This document shows, in pieces, positions 5,852 to 10,048 of a stretch of DNA of 10,048 bases (position 1 is its first letter; each line of letters starts with the position of its first letter). The position numbers and the translations under genes were made by a program. Under the pieces are notes generated by a model. That model saw only the letters and a program-made list of their open reading frames with translations, had not been told where the DNA came from and made no database searches. The DNA lies in contig JANNKX010000407.1 in the NCBI GenBank assembly GCA_031396505.1, forward strand, positions 1-10,048, given 5' to 3'. The stretch is from JAAFHS01 sp031396505. GTDB taxonomy: Bacteria; Pseudomonadota; Alphaproteobacteria; Rhodobacterales; Rhodobacteraceae.

Positions 5852-6330
5852 TGGGCGCGGGGGTCGCACAGGGCGGCGGCGGGGGCGGGCGGCGCGGGCG
5901 CCGTCGTGGCCGCAGCAAGGCGATGGCGGATATCAACATCACGCCGATGGTGGATGTGATGCTGGTGTTGTTGATCATTTTCATGGTCGCGGCACCCTTG
6001 TTGACGGTGGGCGTGCCGATTGAATTGCCGAAAACTGCGGCCAGCGCCTTGCCCAGCCCGCAGGAGGAACCGCTGACGGTGACGATGACGGCGGATGGCC
6101 GTTTGATGATTCAGGAAACCGAAGTGGACGATGCGGCGTTCATTACACGATTGCGGGCGATTGCGGCGGAACGCACCGATGACAAGATCTTCCTCAGGGC
6201 AGATGGCGCGATCCCGTATGAGCGGGTGGCGCAGGTGATGGGCGCGCTGAGTGCGGCGGATTTCACGAATATCGGGCTGGTGACAGATGCGGATGGCCCG
6301 ACCTTGGGCGCGGATGCAGCGAACGAATAA
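5851..6330 (+). CDS. tolR: Tol-Pal system protein TolR
   Basis: A 159-residue ExbD/TolR-family protein: a short cytoplasmic N-terminus, one membrane helix and a periplasmic domain that dimerises and can bind peptidoglycan. The N-terminus holds a run of six glycines (8-13) followed by RRGRRRGR, consistent with the positive-inside rule. The helix covers about 36-56, with the family signature DINITPMVDVMLVLLIIFMV. D35 corresponds to the proton-path aspartate of TolR (D23 in E. coli). The periplasmic part (about 70-148) includes LTVTMTADGRLMI and the conserved IFLRADGAIPYERVAQVMGA. The ATG overlaps the tolQ stop by one base, and tolA follows after 6 bases. Confidence 0.97.
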   Translation: MGAGVAQGGGGGGRRGRRRGRSKAMADINITPMVDVMLVLLIIFMVAAPLLTVGVPIELPKTAASALPSPQEEPLTVTMTADGRLMIQETEVDDAAFITRLRAIAAERTDDKIFLRADGAIPYERVAQVMGALSAADFTNIGLVTDADGPTLGADAANE

Positions 6331-6336
6331 GGGCGC

Positions 6337-7509
6337 ATGTATACGGGACAGATCATTTCCGGCGCGGGCCATGCGGCCCTGATCCTCTGGCTGTTGCTGG
6401 GGGATTGGCTGTTTTCGCCGCCTGAACCGGTGGAACTGGCGGTGGTGTCGGGGTCGATCATTTCGTCTGCTGAACTTGACGCGCTGCAGGCGGCGGCGCG
6501 GGCAAATATTGCGGCGACACCGCCGCCGGTGGAAACACCGCCAGTGCCTGTGGCGGAAGAGGTGCCAGAGCCTGTGGTGGAACCTGCAGCGGAACCAGAG
6601 GTGGTTGAACCACCGCCGGAGCCTGTGGTCGAGGAGCTGCCGCCCGAGCCTGAGGTTGTGCCGGAAGGGGTAACTGGCTTTGCCGATCCCGCGCCCCTGC
6701 CGCCATCGGATGATCCGCAGCCCTTGCCGAACCCGCTGGCCGATGCGCGCCCGCGTCCGCGCCCGTCTGATATTATTGCGCCGACGCCGGTTGAGGAAAC
6801 GCCGGATGTGACCGAGGATGAGGTGGCAACGCCTGCGGTGACGGAACAGGTGACGGACCAACCCGTTGTCGAACAACCGCCTGTCGAGGAAACGGCACCT
6901 GTGGCTGCGGCAGACGAGATCATACCCGAACAGCCAGAGCCGCCGACGCTTGCACCCACCAGCAGCCCGCGCCCGCGTGCGCGACCGACGCAGGTTGCGG
7001 CGGTGGAGCCGGAAGAGGTTGCAGAACCGGTGTCAGAAGAGCCGCCTGCCGATGCGCCCGTCGCGGATGAACCTGCGGCAGAAGAACCTGTGCCAGACGC
7101 GGCGGCCGATCAGGCGGCGATTGATGCAGCACTTGAGGCGGCATTGGCGGGCGAGGCAACCGAAGGCGGTGGCACGACGCAATCTTTGGGCGAATCGCTG
7201 AATGCGGCGGAACTCAACGGATTGGCGAATACGATCAACCGGTGTTGGGATCTGGGGGCGGCCGGATCGGCGGCGTTGAACGTGTCGATCACGCTGCTGA
7301 TCACGCTGGATCAGTCCAGCAAGCCGATCAACGTCGAGTTGGTGGAAAGCAGCGGGGATACACCCGAAGCGATTGCAACGGCGCGCCGGGCAGCGATTTC
7401 GGCGGTGCGCGATTGCGGGCGCGAGGGGCTTGGCCTGCCGCCTGAAAAATATGACACCTGGAAGCAGATCGAGGTCGTGTTTGACCCGCGCGGGGCGCAA
7501 TTGCGATGA
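6337..7509 (+). CDS. tolA: Tol-Pal system protein TolA with Pro/Glu-rich stalk
   Basis: A 390-residue protein anchored in the inner membrane that carries energy from TolQR across the periplasm to TolB/Pal. One N-terminal membrane segment covers about 5-27 (GHAALILWLLLGDWLF). Residues about 62-285 form the stalk. It is rich in Pro, Glu, Val and Ala (for example EPEVVEPPPEPVVEELPPEP at 87-106), with two Arg/Pro patches, ARPRPRP (137-143) and SPRPRARP (210-217), instead of the Lys/Ala-rich long helix of E. coli TolA. The C-terminal domain (about 288-390) has LNGLANTINRCWDLG, a strand VSITLLITLD and two cysteines, C303 and C360, that could pair. Identity rests on position, topology and the C-terminal domain; the stalk itself is low-complexity. 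AAGGG lies just before the ATG. A 97-base gap precedes tolB. Confidence 0.93.
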   Translation: MYTGQIISGAGHAALILWLLLGDWLFSPPEPVELAVVSGSIISSAELDALQAAARANIAATPPPVETPPVPVAEEVPEPVVEPAAEPEVVEPPPEPVVEELPPEPEVVPEGVTGFADPAPLPPSDDPQPLPNPLADARPRPRPSDIIAPTPVEETPDVTEDEVATPAVTEQVTDQPVVEQPPVEETAPVAAADEIIPEQPEPPTLAPTSSPRPRARPTQVAAVEPEEVAEPVSEEPPADAPVADEPAAEEPVPDAAADQAAIDAALEAALAGEATEGGGTTQSLGESLNAAELNGLANTINRCWDLGAAGSAALNVSITLLITLDQSSKPINVELVESSGDTPEAIATARRAAISAVRDCGREGLGLPPEKYDTWKQIEVVFDPRGAQLR

Positions 7510-7606
7510 CCGTGGCAGCATTCCGCGCATCGGCCCGGTGTGGCGTTGCCACTGGCCCTACCCCTTTGACACTAACGGCAGCGCGCCGCACCGAAAGGAC
7601 GACCCT

Positions 7607-8932
7607 ATGACCCTGTTCAAATCCCTAACGATGATGGCGGCGCTGGCGCTGTCTTTTGCGGCCACGCTTCCCGTGCGGGCGGAGCCTCCAAGGATTATCC
7701 TGACCGATCCCAACGTGTCACCCATGCCCTTCGCGCTGCCGCAGTTTGTGGCCGAAACTGGCGATGCGGGGCAGTTGGCGGCCGATATCAGCCGGGTGGT
7801 GGCGTCGGATTTGACGAATTCGGGGCTGTTCCGGGAAATCGGACAGGACGCGTTCATCAGCAATGTCACCAGCTTTGACGCGCCTGTGGCCTATAACGAC
7901 TGGCAGGCGATCAATGCGACGATCCTGATCACAGGTGCTGTGGCGGCGTCGGGCGATCAGGTCGTGGTCAAGTTCCGGCTGTTCGACGTGGCCTCGGGCG
8001 AGCCGTATGGCGAGGGCCTGCAGTTTGCGGGCACGCCGGGAAGCTGGCGGCGGATGGCGCATAAGGTGGCGGATGCGGTCTATAGCCGGGTCACGGGCGA
8101 GACGGGGTATTTCGATACGCGTGTGGTGTTCGTGGAGGAAAGCGGGCCGAAGGATGCACGGCTAAAACGTCTGGCGGTGATGGATTATGACGGGGCCAAT
8201 GTGGCCTATCTGACGGACAGTTCGTCCATCGTGCTGGCCCCGCGGTTTTCGCCTGATGGCGGCAGCATCCTGTTCACGTCGTACTCCACTGGGTTTCCTG
8301 CGATCTACATCATGGATGTGGCCTCGCTTTCCATTCGCAGCCTTGGCGAACAACCCGGCACGATGACATTCGCGCCGCGCTTTGCGCCGAATGGGCAGAC
8401 CGTGGTGTTCAGTCTGGAACGCGGGGGGAATTCGGACATCTACTCGGTCGATGTGGGGTCGGGCCAGTTGACCCAGTTGACCAATGCGCCGTCGATTGAA
8501 ACGGCCCCGAGCTTTTCCCCCGATGGCAGCCAGATCGTGTTTGAAAGCGACCGCTCGGGCAACCAGCAGATTTACGTGATGCCCGCCAGCGGTGGCGAGG
8601 GTACGCGGGTATCATCGGGTGCGGGGCGTTACGGCACGCCCGTGTGGTCGCCGCGCGGCGATCTGATTGCGTTTACCAAGCAGAACGAGGGGCGGTTCCA
8701 CATCGGCGTGATGCGCACCGATGGCAGCGGCGAAGGGCTGCTGACGGGGTCGTATCTGGACGAAGGCCCGACATGGTCGCCCAACGGGCGGGTCATCATG
8801 TTCACGCGGCAAGGGGCGGGGGCCGACGGGCAACCGGCGCTGTTCAGCGTGGATATTTCGGGGCGCAACCTGCGGCAGGTGCAGACCAGCGGGCCCGCAT
8901 CGGACCCGGCGTGGTCGCCGCTATTGCCGTGA
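7607..8932 (+). CDS. tolB: Tol-Pal system periplasmic beta-propeller protein TolB
   Basis: A 441-residue periplasmic protein (E. coli 430) that binds Pal and is released by TolA. A Sec signal peptide covers 1-25 and is likely cut at VRA|E. The N-terminal alpha/beta domain (about 27-165) contains LTDPNVSPMPFALPQF and SGLFREIG. The six-bladed propeller follows, with its repeating WD40-like PD40 motif: APRFSPDGGSILFTS (211), APRFAPNGQTVVFS (256), APSFSPDGSQIVFESDRSGN (300), TPVWSPRGDLIAFT (344), GPTWSPNGRVIMFT (387), and a last partial DPAWSP. The start at 7607 is set by AAAGGAC about 7 bases upstream and by the signal peptide; the open frame extends upstream to 7373, overlapping tolA in another frame, and is not coding there. 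Confidence 0.98.
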   Translation: MTLFKSLTMMAALALSFAATLPVRAEPPRIILTDPNVSPMPFALPQFVAETGDAGQLAADISRVVASDLTNSGLFREIGQDAFISNVTSFDAPVAYNDWQAINATILITGAVAASGDQVVVKFRLFDVASGEPYGEGLQFAGTPGSWRRMAHKVADAVYSRVTGETGYFDTRVVFVEESGPKDARLKRLAVMDYDGANVAYLTDSSSIVLAPRFSPDGGSILFTSYSTGFPAIYIMDVASLSIRSLGEQPGTMTFAPRFAPNGQTVVFSLERGGNSDIYSVDVGSGQLTQLTNAPSIETAPSFSPDGSQIVFESDRSGNQQIYVMPASGGEGTRVSSGAGRYGTPVWSPRGDLIAFTKQNEGRFHIGVMRTDGSGEGLLTGSYLDEGPTWSPNGRVIMFTRQGAGADGQPALFSVDISGRNLRQVQTSGPASDPAWSPLLP

Positions 8933-8961
8933 TTCACACGGGCAAAAAAACCTGATATATT
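8933..8961 (+). promoter_or_regulatory. Strong candidate promoter for pal-cpoB
   Basis: TTCACA at 8933-8938 (5 of 6) is separated by exactly 17 bases from TATATT at 8956-8961 (5 of 6). TG at 8953-8954 adds an extended -10 (TGaTATATT). The -35 begins on the first base after the tolB stop, and transcription would start near 8968, about 31 bases before pal. The AT-rich spacer stands out from the GC-rich surroundings. No promoter has been tested here; this is a sequence match only. Confidence 0.6.
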
Positions 8962-8998
8962 GCCTGCAATCGAGCCAAAGCCAAAAAAGGATAAACCC

Positions 8999-9523
8999 AT
9001 GGCATATGTAACGAAAGCCTTTCTGTTGACCGCCGTTCTGGCGCTTGCAGCCTGTAACAACCCGGATCGTTTCGGTGCGGGCGGCGCCGGGGGTGCGGGC
9101 GGTGCGGGTGCGGGCGGGATCACATCGGGGGGGCTTGGCGATGCGTCCGATCCGCGGTCGGTGGCCTATTTCAACCAGACGGTCGGTGACCGGGTGCTGT
9201 TCGCGGTGGACCAGTCGACGTTGTCGGACACGGCACGCCAGACGCTGGCAGGACAGGCACAATGGTTGAACACCAACAGCGACTACGCAATCATCATCGA
9301 AGGCCATGCGGATGAGCAGGGCACGCGGGAATATAACCTTGCGCTGGGCGCGCGGCGTGCGAGTGCGGTGCAGGATTTCCTGATCTCGCAGGGTGTGTCG
9401 GCGTCGCGGATGCGCACGGTATCTTATGGCAAGGAGCGCCCGATCGAGGTGTGTTCGGACGAAAGCTGCTTCTCGCGCAACCGGCGCGCGGTAACGGTGC
9501 TGTCTGTGGGCGCGGGGGCCTGA
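8999..9523 (+). CDS. pal: Peptidoglycan-associated lipoprotein Pal
   Basis: A 174-residue outer-membrane lipoprotein that binds peptidoglycan and TolB. The signal peptide ends in the lipobox LAAC, making C19 the lipidated residue. N20 rather than Asp at +2 fits outer-membrane sorting. A glycine/alanine linker follows (GAGGAGGAGGAGAGG, about 26-40). The OmpA-like domain (about 55-168) carries VLFAVDQSTLS and the peptidoglycan-binding stretch IIEGHADEQGTREYNLALGA, with the expected Asp and Arg, then RRASAVQDFL and VSYGKERPI. Two cysteines (CSDESC) lie near the end, in the usual place for Pal. The start at 8999 is chosen for AAGGAT about 7 bases upstream and the well-formed signal peptide; the in-frame ATATT-start extension at 8960 is excluded. 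cpoB starts 4 bases after the stop. Confidence 0.98.
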   Translation: MAYVTKAFLLTAVLALAACNNPDRFGAGGAGGAGGAGAGGITSGGLGDASDPRSVAYFNQTVGDRVLFAVDQSTLSDTARQTLAGQAQWLNTNSDYAIIIEGHADEQGTREYNLALGARRASAVQDFLISQGVSASRMRTVSYGKERPIEVCSDESCFSRNRRAVTVLSVGAGA

Positions 9524-9527
9524 TCCG

Positions 9528-10048
9528 ATGATGTTGCGCTGGCTGGCGGTTTCAGTGGCTTTGGTTTTCACAGGGCCTGCGTTCGGGCAGACCTCGTCCG
9601 AAACGCTGGCCGATATCAAGGCGCAGATCACGGCGCTGGCCGGGCAGTTCAACGCGCTGAAATCCGAACTGATCACCTCGGGGGCTGTCGCCTCCGGGGC
9701 GGCGGGGGGGGATGCGTTGCAACGGCTGGACGCGATCGAGGCGGAGCTTGCACGCCTGAACGGGCGGACGGAAGAGATCGAGTTGCGCCTGAACCGGGTG
9801 GTGCAGGACGGCACGGCACAACTGGGCGATCTGCAGTTCCGGCTGTGCGAGATGGAAGAGGGTTGCAACGTTCTGGACCTGCCGGAATTGACGCTTGGTG
9901 GGCCTGCACCGGGGCCTGCAACAGGCCCCCCGGTGGTGACGCCGGATGCGCCCGCGACGGGTGGGGCCGAACTGGCATTGGGCGAACAGGCAGACTTTGA
10001 CCGGGCGCAGGGGGTGCTCGGCACCGGTGACTTTCGTGGGGCTGCGGA
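9528..10048 (+). CDS. cpoB: Cell division coordinator CpoB/YbgF, N-terminal part (cut by window end)
   Basis: The first 173 residues of the Tol-Pal protein YbgF/CpoB, a periplasmic protein that in E. coli coordinates outer-membrane constriction with septal peptidoglycan synthesis. A signal peptide covers 1-20 (likely cut AFG|Q). A coiled-coil trimerisation region follows at about 25-110 (LADIKAQITALAGQFNALKS, then LQRLDAIEAELARLNGRTEE), ending with a C107/C113 pair in LCEMEEGC that may form a disulphide. A Pro/Gly-rich linker (about 120-145) leads to the first TPR helix (EQADFDRAQGVLGTGDFRGA), where the window stops. Start: ATG at 9528 or the adjacent ATG at 9531. The 4-base gap from pal implies co-transcription. 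Confidence 0.93.
   Translation, partial: MMLRWLAVSVALVFTGPAFGQTSSETLADIKAQITALAGQFNALKSELITSGAVASGAAGGDALQRLDAIEAELARLNGRTEEIELRLNRVVQDGTAQLGDLQFRLCEMEEGCNVLDLPELTLGGPAPGPATGPPVVTPDAPATGGAELALGEQADFDRAQGVLGTGDFRGAA

Noticed and set aside
5395..6876. 493-codon minus-strand open frame
   Set aside because: It lies antisense to tolQ, tolR and tolA, is full of Arg/His runs, and has no ribosome site or recognisable domain.
6111..6959. Minus-strand Ser/Gly-rich open frame resembling a repeat protein
   Set aside because: The apparent Gly/Ser repeats are the reverse reading of the TolA Pro/Glu codons.
7566..7571. TTGACA before tolB as a promoter -35
   Set aside because: The base composition 16-19 bases downstream is GC-rich, with no -10-like hexamer.
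8921..10024. 367-codon minus-strand open frame
   Set aside because: It is antisense to pal and cpoB, both firmly identified. Its Ser/Pro/Arg composition marks it as a shadow frame.

Overview
This GC-rich window with strongly G/C-ended codons reads like an alphaproteobacterial chromosome, most probably Rhodobacterales (Roseobacter/Rhodobacter-type). The support is protein family character (a short S21, a bacterial COQ9-like protein beside a PIG3-type quinone oxidoreductase, a TolA with a Pro/Glu/Val-rich stalk) and gene order. The genus cannot be named from sequence alone. No RNA gene, CRISPR array, insertion sequence or phage gene was found.

Left part (1-2280). A minus-strand pair, a COQ9-family gene and a quinone oxidoreductase gene, diverges from rpsU (ribosomal protein S21). 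The quinone oxidoreductase frame is odd: it holds a truncated copy of the enzyme's N-terminal half joined in frame to the start of a second, about 85% identical copy that runs off the left edge. rpsU ends at a clear intrinsic terminator. About 385 bases without a convincing gene follow, carrying a perfect 10-bp palindrome and several more GC-rich inverted repeats.

Middle part (2280-4612). A minus-strand M20-family deacylase gene looks normal except that both residues expected to bind the second zinc are replaced. It diverges from a gene for a conserved-looking soluble protein of unknown function. A small, probably three-helix membrane protein of unknown function lies convergent to that gene and divergent from ybgC.

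Right part (4613-10048). This is the Tol-Pal envelope cluster in its standard order: ybgC, tolQ, tolR, tolA, tolB, pal, cpoB (cut by the window end). TolQ and TolR form the proton-driven motor in the inner membrane, TolA spans the periplasm, TolB and the lipoprotein Pal sit at the outer membrane/peptidoglycan, and CpoB links the system to cell-wall synthesis during division. Gene spacing suggests one main transcript from before tolQ, with a good sigma70-like promoter just after the tolB stop that could express pal-cpoB separately.

I did not find a wholly new system. The points most worth checking are the fused, partly duplicated oxidoreductase, the M20 enzyme lacking its second zinc site, and the palindrome-rich gap after rpsU.
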